Positions 36,426 to 48,800 of a stretch of DNA of 64,000 nucleotides are shown here, piece by piece. How positions within the stretch are numbered: the first letter of the stretch is position 1; each line of letters begins with the position of its first letter. Under the pieces are notes generated by a model. It saw nothing but the letters and a program-made list of their open reading frames with translations, did not search any database and was not told the origin of the DNA. The stretch covers positions 7,004,278-7,068,277 of the forward strand of contig NC_134030.1 in NCBI RefSeq assembly GCF_964204645.1, written 5' to 3'. A program made the translations under genes and the position numbers. This DNA comes from Tubulanus polymorphus (taxonomy: Eukaryota > Nemertea > Palaeonemertea > Tubulaniformes > Tubulanidae).

Positions 36426-39349
36426 ATGAAAAGCTCAGTAACTGATATACCTTGTACAAACAACAGTTGTTTGTACTTTAATGTTGACGAGGATTCTCCT
36501 CTTGAACGGGGAAGTCTATCCATCATTTCTCATAACATCAGAAGTGTCAACAAAAATTTTGACAGTTTAACTGATTTTTTGAATTGTTGTAATGGTCAAT
36601 TTTCGGTCATTGGTTTGACCGAGACTTGGACTAATTCAAATAATTCTAACTCCAATTTGTATAGAATTAACGGTTACACGAGTATTTTTAAATCCCGCGC
36701 CAATGGTCAACTTGGTGGCGGCGTAGCTCTCTTCCTAAAGGAAAATTTCAATTTCAAAGTACGGACAGACTTATCAACTAGGAATCATACTTTCGAATCT
36801 TTATTCATCGAAATTGTTTTAGATAAAAAATCCAATATTATTATTGGAGTAATATATAGACCTCCAGGAGGAAAATTACCAACTTTTCAAGATGAATTTG
36901 AAGTTTTAACGGCAGAAATTACTCGCGAGAACAAACTTTGCTACCTGGTGGGGGACTTTAATATAGATCTTATGAAATATGATACGCACAAAGATACTGA
37001 AATATTTCTCGAATCTTTATTTTCTCATTCTTTTTCACCTTTGATTGACAAGCCAACTCGAGTAACTTGTGACTCGACATCCTTAATTGACAATATTTTT
37101 TGTAACGATTTGCGACATGTTCACAAATCTGGGATTTTTATGACCGACCTTTCGGATCATTACCCAATATTTACTATCTGCAGTGGTGATCAGCCTCTGT
37201 CTGACAGACAACCTTTTAAAACTAGAATTTTCTCGCAGCGCAATATTTCTAATTTCAACAGATTACTTATGAATATTAACTGGAATGAAGTGTATTCATC
37301 TGATAATCCCTCAGTTGCTTACACTACTTTCATTGAAAAAGTTTCTTTAGTTTTCAATCAAGTTTTCCCTCTGGTACCAGTTAATCATATTAATCCCACA
37401 TTCCATAAACCATGGATAACTCCTGGTATTATCGCAGCAATTAGAACAAAAAACAACCTTTATAGGAAATTTATTAGAACACGTTCAGAAAAAATAAAAT
37501 CAAAATACAACTCGTACAAAAATCTCATTTCAAAGCTTATTAACAAAGCCGAATCTAATTATTATTCTGAAAAATTGCTCGCTGCTGGAAATGATATGAA
37601 AGAAAAGTGGAAACTGTTGAACACAGTTTTAGGTAGAAACATTTATTCTAAAATGCCTAATTCTTTTACTTCTGATCAACGTGTTATTTCTGGTAATATA
37701 AACATCGCCAACGAGTTTAAAAATTTTTTTGCAAATATTGGTGAAAGGCTTGCTACTCAAATCCCTGATACAGGGCAATCCTTTCATCAATATATGAATA
37801 AACGTGTCAATGAAAGTCTATTTCTCTTTCCGACTTCACCTCATGAAATAAGTGATGTGGTCTCGGGTTTCCCCTAAAGAAGAGTGCCGGTGTCGATGGT
37901 TTGAGTATTTTTGTTATAAAACAGGTGATTGACATCATTAAGTTCCCTTTATCCCATATCTTTAACCGTAGTCTTCAGACTGGAATATTTCCCAATGAAC
38001 TCAAAATTGCGAAAGTTTGTCCTTTGTTTAAATCCGGAGCCCCTAATTCTTTAAATAATTATCGACCCATATCTTTGCTTCCTAGCTTCTAAAAAATTCT
38101 GGAAAAACTAGTTTACAACAGATTGGTTTCCTTTTGTAACAAACAGGATATTGTAACCCCCGACCAGTTTGGCTTTCGTTCAAAACATTCAACAGATTTG
38201 GCATTAACCAAGGTTGTTGATAATCTTTCTGAAGCCTTGGAAAATAAGAATATTACTATTGGATTATTCTTGGACCTGTCTAAGGCATTCGACACCGTTA
38301 ACCATGACATTTTGTTAATGAAGCTTGATTATTACGGAATCCGAGGTGTTCCTCATGATTGGTTTAAAAGCTACCTGACTGACAGGAGTCAAGTTTTAAG
38401 TTTCAACAATACCTTATCGTCTCCATTAAATGTATCAATTGGTGTACCCCAGGGTTCTATTCTAGGCCCTTTGTTATTTTTATTATACGTTAACGATTGC
38501 ATAAATGCGTCCAAATTACTCCATTTTATCCTCTTTGCCGATGACACGAATTGTTTTTATAGTAACTCTAATATCAAAGAATTGGTTTCCATAGTAAATT
38601 CTGAACTGGCGAAACTTGGCATCTGGTATCAAGTAAACAAACTTTCAATAAATATTGCGAAATGCCACTTTATGATTTTTGGTCGTGTAGATCACTTTAA
38701 TTCTTCCATTTGGTTAAATGGAGAATTAATCAAACGTGTACATAGTACGAATTTTCTTGGTCTTTTTATAGATGACAAATTAAATTGGGATGTCCATATC
38801 AAATATGTCTGCAGTAAAGTGTCACGCTCCATTGGAATTTTAACCAGATTAAAAAAGCATTTCCCATCAAATATCCTTATTACCCTTTATTATAGTTTTG
38901 TTTATCCTCATTTACAATATTGTAATTTAATCTGGGGAAGTAATTATGCAAACAAGCTTAATCCACTAATTCTACTACAAAAAAGAGCAGTAAGAATAGT
39001 TAATAAGTCTCATTTCCTAGAACACACTGACCCTATCTTCAAAAAATTGAATATCCTAAAATTTAGACATATTACAAAATTTCAATTAAGTCTATTTATG
39101 TTCAAATTCAATAATTCAAAATTGCCAAATTCCTTTAATCGGTATTTCAAAAAGAATGTTGATATACACTCGTATTCAACCAGAAATATGAATTCTTTTC
39201 GTGTTGCCAGATTTCGGACTAACAAAACACAATTCACAGTAAAAATTTCTGGTCCTGTTGTCTGGAATAATTTGCCAAAAAGTTTAAAACAACTGTCGTG
39301 TATAGATACTTTCAAAAGAAAACTTAAATTGTATCTAATGAATTTGTAA
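36426..39349 (+). pseudogene. LINE ORF2: APE endonuclease + reverse transcriptase, two lesions
   Basis: 36426-37877 encodes the endonuclease with its catalytic landmarks (SIISHNIRSVN, LTETW, YRPPGG, VGDFNIDL, LIDNIF, DLSDHYPIF) and the linker. At 37872-37876, within a CCCC run, the frame shifts by one base. RT coding continues in the next frame from about 37878 (KKSAGVDGL), then meets a TAA at 38090-38092 in the NYRPISLLPSF motif, where relatives have Ser. It then runs open to 39349 with FLDLSKAFDTVNHDILL, GVPQGSILGPLLFL and an intact FADD (38534-38545). The two lesions make this copy unable to produce full ORF2, though every catalytic residue I can check is preserved. Confidence 0.9.
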
Positions 39350-39645
39350 TTAATCCGTCTGTATCTGCCATCTATTACCAGATTGTAAGAGTGAATGAAA
39401 GATAGTGTGATTGACCGCCTGAGTGACTACGTGTGTGGGTGCATGTTGGGTGAAGGTGTATGACTGCATGTGTGTATGAGTTGAGTGAATCGGTGTATGC
39501 TAGGGGATTAGAGATTTTATAAGCCTTCATTGGCTTCATCTAATCTCCTCCACATTATATTAAAACATTTCATATTTGTATATCTCTTTATGACATGTTG
39601 TAATTTTATTGTGGAAATAAATTTATTTTTTATTTATTTTTTTAA

Positions 39646-40985
39646 CGCATTAGGCTCCTAATATTTGTAATCATTTGTCGTTCTTTAAACTTGGCCACTT
39701 TTGTTTCAGAAAACCGCGTACTAGACCAGTGGTCACCAAGGCATTAAAAAAGTTTTGAAAATTCGATGGTAACGATTTGTCCGTCAAAAAACTATTTCGT
39801 TAATATTTCAAGTTTTTTTTAACTCTTGTACAGAATTCACTATATGAAAAGTGTTCATAGGAATTGAAATTCGGTGTGATATCAGTCACCTGTTACCCCT
39901 TTTTCATTGTCAGTTCTTTATTGCACTATCATGCGCTCTTCTAAAATAGAAAAGAACATCTGTGTTTCGTTATAAACAAGGTTAAATTCCAAACGCACAT
40001 GAAATATCACACAATATACACATCTAGCATTTTCTCTAACTAGGCCCTTTCCAAATGGCAATTGTTTAGTTTTTTAACGGCCGACATTCAGAAGCACATA
40101 AAAACCAGTGGTAGCGCTTGAGATTTTCAGTGTAGGTCACATCTCACATCGACTCGGCTCGCAGTCGGTTCGTTTCATGGGAACACATCTGGTTGACACT
40201 AGTTTCACAGTTGACGAAATCAGAAAACTTTTTTCAAATGCCTTTGATAACATCTTAAACATAGTATTCTTCTTAATTACATTTCGTTGATTCCATAGAT
40301 ATGTTTTTATGAAAATTGCTCCAGTTATAGCGGATTCAAACATACATGTGAAATCATTATTTTCAAAATATTCAATTTTCTCTGCTTTTGAAGAAATTCT
40401 GACACAATATCATCTCCACTCGACACATGATTTTACTTCGGCGCCTTTAAGGGAGTGTCCCTTAAAGTTGAGTTCTTACTTAGTCAAACAAGGAGATATG
40501 CCTGATTCCTTTTTAAAATTTAGATTTCGACAGATATCATCAAATTACTAGGAAGGGACAGCAGCGTTCGGTCATCCACAAAAAATACCTAAAATGCAGT
40601 CCTAGGGTTATGGAAAAACAGGACATGAAACATACAGAAAAATCCTTTGTTTGGTTGACTGAAATTATTATTGAACTCTTAAATAGCGAAACAAAAACAT
40701 AAGAATATAATCTCGCCCACCCGTTAAAAACATAACGTAATGATATGAGGCCATGTGTCATCTTTAATTGAAATCACATTATATTCATTCTCATGCGAGG
40801 ATGGGTCTCCAAATTCATAGGATAAGGAGAATAATGGTTTGAATGATGAATACAACTCATAAAGCGCCAATTTCACTGATTCTTGCATATAAATGCTCAA
40901 AGGCGCTTTACAGTAATCGAGTAAACAGGTGCATTTTTAGGAGTCTTTTGAATTTGAATTCAAATCGGGTGTTCATGACGACTAT
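39646..40985. other. Intergenic, no gene seen
   Basis: Short frames only. 40855-40915 contains AAAGCGCC ... AAAGGCGCTTTACA, an inverted motif also found at 48185-48225, marking a decayed copy of a shared short repeat. Confidence 0.45.
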
Positions 40986-41392
40986 AGGCGCTTTTACGAA
41001 ACTGAATCTTTGTAAATCGATTTAAGTTTCACGTTTACGGCACGCGGTTTAGTGAATCCGATATGATAAATCAACTCGTTTATGGACGCGGTTTAGTAAA
41101 TTGATTTATTAAATCGACTAACTTGCTCGGCGAGCAAGTTAGTGGCGATTTAGTCAGTGAAATCCAACATGGCGTCCTCTTCGACCGCGGGCTAAAGACA
41201 TCTATTGCAGACCATCATCTATCAATAATTCGGTCACCATTGACGCCCATTTTCTTTCGAATCGCGACCTTTAGATTGATAAATTGATTCGACTCATTTA
41301 CGAAAAACGATTCGATTTACTAATCCTTACGTTTTCCAACATCGAATCGGATTTAGCTAAACCGAATCAGATTCAATTTCGTAAAAGCGCCT
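40986..41392. mobile_element. 407-bp fold-back/MITE element
   Basis: The ends AGGCGCTTTTACGAAACTGA...and...TTTCGTAAAAGCGCCT are inverted repeats of 24 bp with one mismatch. Flanking TAT on both sides may be the target duplication. Much of the interior also folds back (CGATTTA / TAAATCG motifs), and a near-perfect palindrome, ACTAACTTGCTCG-G-CGAGCAAGTTAGT, lies at 41117-41143. No transposase. Confidence 0.85.
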
Positions 41393-43195
41393 TATAATTG
41401 AGCATTCTAGGGCTGGAGCAAGAAACGTGCGGGATCGTCCGCCAAGGTATCGCTAAGGAGTCAGTCCGTGGTGGCTTTTGAAAACGACGACCGCATATGA
41501 ATGCATTGATTGAATGACATCTCAAAAGTCAGATTATATAAAATTAAACATGATATGCGGATAGGTTCTTCCAATTAGGCCTATACTGGTAAAAATTAAA
41601 TGACCCAATATGTGATATAAATGTTCAATCAAAAAGTAGAAAGTGAATCCGTAATTCAGTATGGTAGGCCTATTGTTACAACATCAAACACTCAAATTCA
41701 ATCCTTTGTTAAATTGGAAGCCAGTGTAGATGAGCAAGTATCGTGGTCCCTGATTTTAGTTATCGTAATAATTCAAGCCACGCTATTACTTAATCTTTTT
41801 ACTAATCATAGAAAATTGTGGTGAAATATTTGACTCGACGGTTGCTTTAAGATTGTATCTCTCCAAGCCAGAGGTAATCACGGATATCGGACTACAAAAA
41901 AATTCCTTGTGTAAAGCTCAACTTTGTAAATTCCTGGAAAAGCTCGCCTCGGATATTTCAATAATGATTAAACATTAATTTTCCCAACGAAAAACCTAAA
42001 CAACCAATGTACGCTTGCTTGAAGTTTACCAATGCACTATCGTTGCTTTTTCTAGCTATTTGTACTGTTTGCCGCAAAAAGATTGCATCCTCTATTACAG
42101 GATTTAAGGATACAACTCTAAAACCAGTTAGTTTAAATTAACCATTATACAATATGATACATGACCAAATACACTCTTGATATGAAAAAGATCCAATATG
42201 TACACATTTCAAATCTCAAACCAAGTTTTATCATTAGAAAATAACGACACAACGTTCGATCGTTCACTAGAGATCATCTTTTTGAATTTGTACACAGCGA
42301 ATTTTCGTATCGTATTATGGTATTATCAATTCTCCGCATTTGAGTGTGACTATTCTACGAATACAAAGTTATTTTTAGCAATGAAGTTTTAATTGTCATT
42401 TTAAATGTTAACTATCCACTGGTATGTAAACTTACTAACTTTTGGCAACTGACCTCAAATCTTGGAATGGGCTCAGGTAGCCTGCTGATCCACTCTTTAT
42501 TAATACTTCTAACGAAATATTCAGTATAAGAAGTAAAAAGTATATTAGAGTACTATTTATCTGTATATCGCGATAATTCGTGTACGTATGATTGAAAAAC
42601 GATATTCTATCGAATCTCATGGTACTTATGATTATTGTGTATAAGATCAATAATTAGCAACCTTCCACGGATACGAAGCGGCCTAAGTTAACATCCTACC
42701 ATAATTTTCTCTAAACTCTCAGCATTATATCAAGATCGGTCTTAGAAAATATATGAAGGACGTGTTCACAGGTTAACGAGGCCAAAAATCTTCCTCAAAA
42801 TTTCAAATTTTTACGAGCAAAGATAATATACTTCATGCTTTTGGTGCAGAAATAATGGATGTCCACAAATTGCAAATTGTGTTTTCAAAGTAAACGATCC
42901 GAGTGTGGAATTGTTTCGAATTCAGGGTTCTCCCATTTACTCTCCGGTATTTTACAATGTTTCAATAAGATACGTAAGTCGCACTTTTGTTGTGATACAG
43001 CTTTCTCTATTGGTCAGCGTTGTGATCACTTAAAATTACCCATAAGTTTGAATTCTCACTGAACTACTACATCCCTTATAACAAATATATATTTCATATG
43101 AGGCGATTAACTTTGATGATCTGCGGTCAGTGGACAGCAGTTACGAAACATTCAAAACTACTACATTATCTTCCATCTATTCATTATTCATATAT
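41393..43195. other. Intergenic AT-rich DNA
   Basis: Several 60-75 codon frames on both strands without family signatures or splice partners. Two TAGGCCTA octamers (about 41577 and 41664). Nothing else supported. Confidence 0.45.
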
Positions 43196-43250
43196 ATGAT
43201 ATGATATGATATGATATGATATGATATGATATGATATGATATGATATAAT
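43196..43250 (+). repeat. (GATAT)n microsatellite, about 10 copies
   Basis: Perfect pentamer repeat GATAT from about 43198 to 43247 with a TATATA lead-in. Confidence 0.97.
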
Positions 43251-43689
43251 ATCTCCTTTAGTTCAGTTTAAACGTCTTGAACGCAAAAGTTTGACAAGTT
43301 TCGCATAATGGTACCGATACGCACGTTCACGCGAGTGAAATGTGCACGTTACAGGCTCAAATGCGCACGTTACAATTACAAATCGAAACGTTGTTCGTTC
43401 AAAACCCGATGTGAAAATCTTTTGCATTTAGTGGGAAATTTCAAAGTTAGCTTGCTTCCTACAATAAAAATTGGACAAGACTTTTAAAACGACACATTTA
43501 ATAAGAGTAGTACTGAGGAAGGATTCAGGCAATACCCCGTGTTAATTCTAAAAACATTTAACCGGTAATTAGACAGTACTGGTGTAGCTTGTACAGGTAA
43601 AAGAGTTATTATATTTACGTTCAGACCGAATGAAATTATTTGATACGAGACACGACTAAGTTGTGTCCGAAACAGATAAATATAGCTAT

Positions 43690-44200
43690 GTGGTCAGTAT
43701 TGGTCAAGATTTGGTCACTTGAATAGTTGTTAGATGAAAGCCCACACCATTTCTAATTATTTGACACCAAACACGACTGTGTTGCTTCTAGAATAAACAA
43801 ATTACTTTAAGGTCAGTATTGGTAAAACATTGGTCAGTTAAATAGTTGTTAGATCATAGCCCGCACCGTATCTAGTAGCTCGACGCCCAAACACGATTTT
43901 ATTGCGTTACTAAACATATAAATTACATATGGTGGGTTCTAGTTAGTGGTAACTGGTCAGTACTGGTCAAGCATTGGTCAGTTAAACAATTTTTAGTTTA
44001 ATGTCCACTTTATATCTAGTTATTTGACACCAAATAACTTAATTGTTTGCAAAACAGATAATTTACTATATAGCCAGTACTGGTCATGCATTGGTCAGTT
44101 GATAGACCAAGGTCCACGCCACGAGTTATTTGATACTAAACATTATTGTGTCGTTTCGGAAAATTTATCTGTTGGGCAATTTGTGGTCAGCCCTGGTTCG
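43690..44200. repeat. Degenerate 119-144 bp tandem array, TGGTCA-rich
   Basis: TGGTCAGTAYTGGTCAAGCA and close forms recur at about 43691, 43811, 43954 and 44074. Each is followed by a TAGTTATTTGACACCAAACA block and a TGTGTTG.TTC block. Copies are diverged. The unit is related in reverse orientation to 34180-34580. Confidence 0.75.
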
Positions 44201-44762
44201 TTAGTTCTTATTTTGCGGGCATTTTATCTCGAACCACCGAAAGACTGAATTACTAATGAATTCAACAGATCATTAATTAATGGAAATGAAGATCAGTGTT
44301 AACTAAGTCCTTAGTCTGAATAAAATGTATGTGGTATTATATGGGTGCTATGGTGCTGTACACCGAACTGTAACTTTTTATTTTCACTACTACCGTAATT
44401 GACTATGATGTTTTCAAGTGGTCTTAAGTACCGCTAATAGCCGAAAGTCGTTGATTTATGTGAAATTTACACACAGCGCCACCCGTTGGTAGTAAAACTA
44501 ACCCGAGCAATACGGGTGTTAAATAGATACGCTAGCAAACCGGCATTCTCATAATGGTTAATTTTGAATGAGTGTGTAATGTCTTGTTTATTATTAGTTT
44601 TCCCGATTACTTCCCTCAGGATTTTCTAGGTGTCTTTTATGTTGCCGTTTGCCATTTTTAAGGATTTTTGGTGGTGAAGTTTTTGGAAAGTCTAATGATT
44701 GAGTTAAGTTTGTTTCTGTACGTTTTGAAGTTGTGTAGTTCGATAGCACGTAGGATTTCGGT

Positions 44763-44797
44763 ATAGACTGGTTGCCTGAGACCGGTAACCAGTCTAT
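44763..44797. repeat. Hairpin, 11-bp perfect arms
   Basis: ATAGACTGGTT (44763-44773) and AACCAGTCTAT (44787-44797) are exact inverses. Just downstream, GGGTCGAGTCCC (about 44822-44833) resembles a tRNA T-arm / pol III B-box, so this may be the edge of a decayed SINE. Confidence 0.6.
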
Positions 44798-45885
44798 CAG
44801 GATTCTTGACGCAAGACTTTCAGGGTCGAGTCCCATATTTCAAACGTCACTTGTCAGTGACTGGATGCAGTAGAGAAAGAATGAATCACCGAACAAAATA
44901 AATGATGGATGGTATCAGTGTAGGTATCATATTATCTCTTGAACATCAGCTTTTGTATGATATAGAAGAGTTGATCTATCTCCATGGTGCTATTTTTTAC
45001 ATTTGAAACCATCGTACTTTCGTTCAAACTTGAACGATTGTTATTTTAGTTGTAGAGATTAGATGCTCAATTCAATAAACTTTATTTACGCATACTCTCA
45101 GTTTAACAGGAAAATTTATGATGCTTTGTCATTAAGATAGCTACTCGTTTTTAATAAGAATTGATTTCTATTTGGACCTAGTTGGAAGAAGGGCAGCGCA
45201 GCGGCAGGTAGGCCCTATAGGCCTATAGAGGTAGTAATTATCGGAGCTCCCCAAATGAGTCTAATAAGGCTTCTTCAACAAGTTCAAGAAGCGTGAACTT
45301 TTTAGGACAATCCTTCTTCTTGAGCTTTCTCCATTCCAAATCCAATGAAATTATACTCTCCTGATGAGGGGCTTCGTGATTTCACTACACTTCAAACTAT
45401 ATACTGGTACATATATAAGCTTCGACTAAAATTTGCTGCGTCTTTTGTTAGTTCGCAAAATCGACACTATATATACTTGGAAATTTCTGTTTGGATGCAT
45501 TTTTTCGAAGATTTCTGAAAGAATACAAATGGGATTTCCCGAATCTCGTAGAAATCAAATAGGCCCTAAGCAGGGTTTTAATTAGACCCCCTAGATCCGT
45601 TAGACCTAGTGGTTATGTAGGCCTACTTAATTTTGACAAAATGTTCTAGCATCATTTTTAGGTTATTCCGTTTTCTACCGTTGTAATTGATTTTTAACGA
45701 GGCCTATTTGAATTTCGGTGTTCGTTCATGTATGAGTTTTTCTCGCTATTTCAGCGTTAGATTTTTGTACGAGCGTTTCTATCGCCCTGGATTGAATCGA
45801 AACGAAAAGGCATACCCGGTAGATTTACAACGGTCTACAAACCTACACAGCCTATAGACGCACCTGTTCTAGCTAGGCTACAAAT

Positions 45886-48800
45886 ATGGCTCTCCATCGC
45901 GTAGACATATTGGACAATATTGTCGGAGTGAGTGATATGATATTACTGGATCCACTAACAGAGTTAGCGGTCATCGACAACTTGAAGAAACGATTCTACA
46001 GTGACCAAATTTATGTGAGTAGTTTGTGTCTATTTTCTCAAATTTTGTCGTTATGTCTGTGGTAACTAGCGTATATCTGAATCTGTTCAATTTCTTTTAT
46101 GATAGGCGTATAGAATAGACTGGTATATATTATTTCAAAATTCAATGCAGGGAAGGATTCAAAGCAAGATCTGAGGGTCTTACCTAATTAATGAGAAAAG
46201 TCAATCAGGAGAAATACCTTTTTTTCTTTGTTTAATAGAAAGTTGAATAAATGGAGCACCCAAGATTTTGAATAAGTCTCATAAAGCCCCTGGAAATGCC
46301 CATGCAATATAGGCCCTATCACAATGGTCATATTTTCTTAGAGGCTGTCGTCATATTTTCAGAAGACAAGCTAAACTAAAACAGTTAGAATGAGTTGCCA
46401 AGGTTTTTGTGAAATTATGGGTTATGCTATCTTAAGCAAATTTGTAGGCCTATATTATAATAATTCATCAGAATTGGATAAAGAAACACCAACATTTTTG
46501 TGCCAAGTGAAATTTGATTTTTCGTACAAGATATTTATGACTTTATTTATGACCCGGCCTCGGTATTGTATGATGAATGGCCTATGTATTGTATCAATGC
46601 AGTCCCACTTTCAGGTTCTAACTAGCTTCTGATATATTTTGAATTTTAGGCCCAGTTTTCTAGATTGGAATTAACTTAACCTGGGAGCTAACTCAATTGA
46701 AATTGAACTGAGTTACCAATCTATAAAACCGGTTCCTAGGTTATATCCCTACTACAAATCAGACTCGACTAATTCCGTACTGTCGTATTCATTTTTGTTT
46801 ATAACAATGGTCGAAATAGAAATAATAACGACCCTGTGTACCCTCTTTCAAACCGTGTTTATAGTTTATATCCGTTGATTATGATATTTGGTATTATGGG
46901 TGTGGTTGATGATTACTATGGTAACACTGCGATTGACTGTTGACAGATAGTTTATTGATGAGGGACTCATGACAGCATTACGTAGGCCTATCTAAAAAAA
47001 AACTTGGTGTGTTTACCAACCTGCCGGATGTTAAAAACAAATTGACCTTCTCATATAGTGTTCTGATAAATACATGTATGAAATATATCGACGTACTCTG
47101 GGCCTATGTATTGTATCAATGCAGTCCCACTTTCAGTGAATTAATAATTCCGCGATCAAAAGCAGAGATGACTTAACTATTATACGATGACTTATCCAAA
47201 TGATGGCTTAAATGCTTATAACATTGAATTGAAAATATAGAAATTCGTACTCATAATAGAGATTTTGTAACGACTGACAATAATTGATGAGGAAAACTGC
47301 CTGAAAATAATTCATGTGTAAACCTGTTGCCTTTCTAGTGGAAAAGTATATCTGCCAAACAAGAATTTCAGATGCATTTTCATATTTTAACAATTGAAAG
47401 CTGTTCAATGAGGTGATTGTGCAGGCTGAATTAAGTGGTGAATTTTGTTCTAGTTACCTATATTTGTATTTAGTTTTTTACTGTTGTTTCTTTGTTTATT
47501 TCAGACGTATATCGGGAATGTAGTCGTGTCACTGAATCCGTACAAGAAGTTGAATCTCTACACACCTGAACTCATAAACGAATATCGAGGGCGCAATATT
47601 TACGAGTTGCCTCCTCACATGTAAGTCATAGCATTATTCACATTCACAAAATTACTTTAATTTTGATACCAGTACAGATGCTCACTCTTTGTTTTAACTT
47701 ATAGTCCCAGCAGGGGTGGATTTAGGTGGACCCCTTCCCCTACTTTCTGCCGAGATAACATCATTACGTGGTAATTTCGTCTTAGAATCACTCTAGATAC
47801 TCAAAAAGTGATAGTTTTTTCCACTTTTCTCGGGAGGGCCCCACCTTCAAGGATTCCTTCCTACAGCACTCACTGTTCATGTACCTTGATCAGACCTAGG
47901 GTCCCTCTGTTCTATATTCCGGGATCCGCAAATGCCCAGCGAATAAGTCGATGCATTCGTTTTGTTTTTGTAGATATGCACTAGCCGACCAGGCGTATCG
48001 GTCAATGAGGGACCAAAATCTCGACCAGTGCGTGATCGTGACGGGCGAAAGTGGATCAGGTAAAACAGGTACGTGCGTCATGCAACTATGGTGTATAGGG
48101 ATTGTTAACCGAATTGTGAAGAGATTGATATCGTCAGCGGTAGGCCTAATAGGATAGGATAGGATAGGATTGTAAATTTCTATAGCGCCTTGTAAATAGC
48201 AGGGCTATTATCAAAGGCGCTCTCCAGACGAAGATGTTGACTTGAACAGAAATGTCTTGAGCTGTGCTTTGAATGCTGGCAGAGAGTCATTTCGGTATGT
48301 TTCTTTTTTGATACAGAGGCGAGTAAAATTATCATGCAATACGTGGCTGCTGTATCGGGAAAAGGGCAAGACATCGACAAAGTGAAAGAACAACTACTGC
48401 AATCGAATCCAGTTTTGGAAGGTCTGTTCTGTCTAATGATTCTAGCTGCTTCTGATCTCGAGAGTTCATCTCAAGTTTGTATACACGTATATTGTATCCT
48501 TTCATTTTCGTTGTAGCTTTCGGGAATGCGAAGACAAACAGGAATGACAACTCGTCCAGATTCGTGAGTAGACATATCGAATCTGTAGTCTTCGCTATAT
48601 CAGAATCAGTTATCTTAGAAAATGAATTTCCGAAATGTTATAAATTCACGTCTCGCTGATAGTACTAAAATAACTTCCGCAAAATGACGAAAGTCTTGAA
48701 ATTCTGGTGAACATTTCATATTAGTATGGGTCAAATTCTTTTGCAGGGTAAATACATGGATATCGAATTTGATTTCAAAGGTGATCCTATCGGTGGACTG

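Larger units (their letters stand above)
34985..39640 (+). mobile_element. Near full-length CR1-group LINE (ORF1 + ORF2)
   Basis: A coherent two-ORF non-LTR element: 5' UTR (about 34985-35080), ORF1 35081-36400, a 25-nt spacer, ORF2 36426-39349, and a 3' UTR ending in AATAAATTTATTTTTTATTTATTTTTTT near 39612-39645. ORF2 carries an APE endonuclease and RT. Only one frame shift and one nonsense codon interrupt ORF2, so the copy is young. Its RT differs from that of the 31585 element, so it is a separate family of the same broad clade. The 5' boundary is estimated; target duplications were not resolved. Confidence 0.88.
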
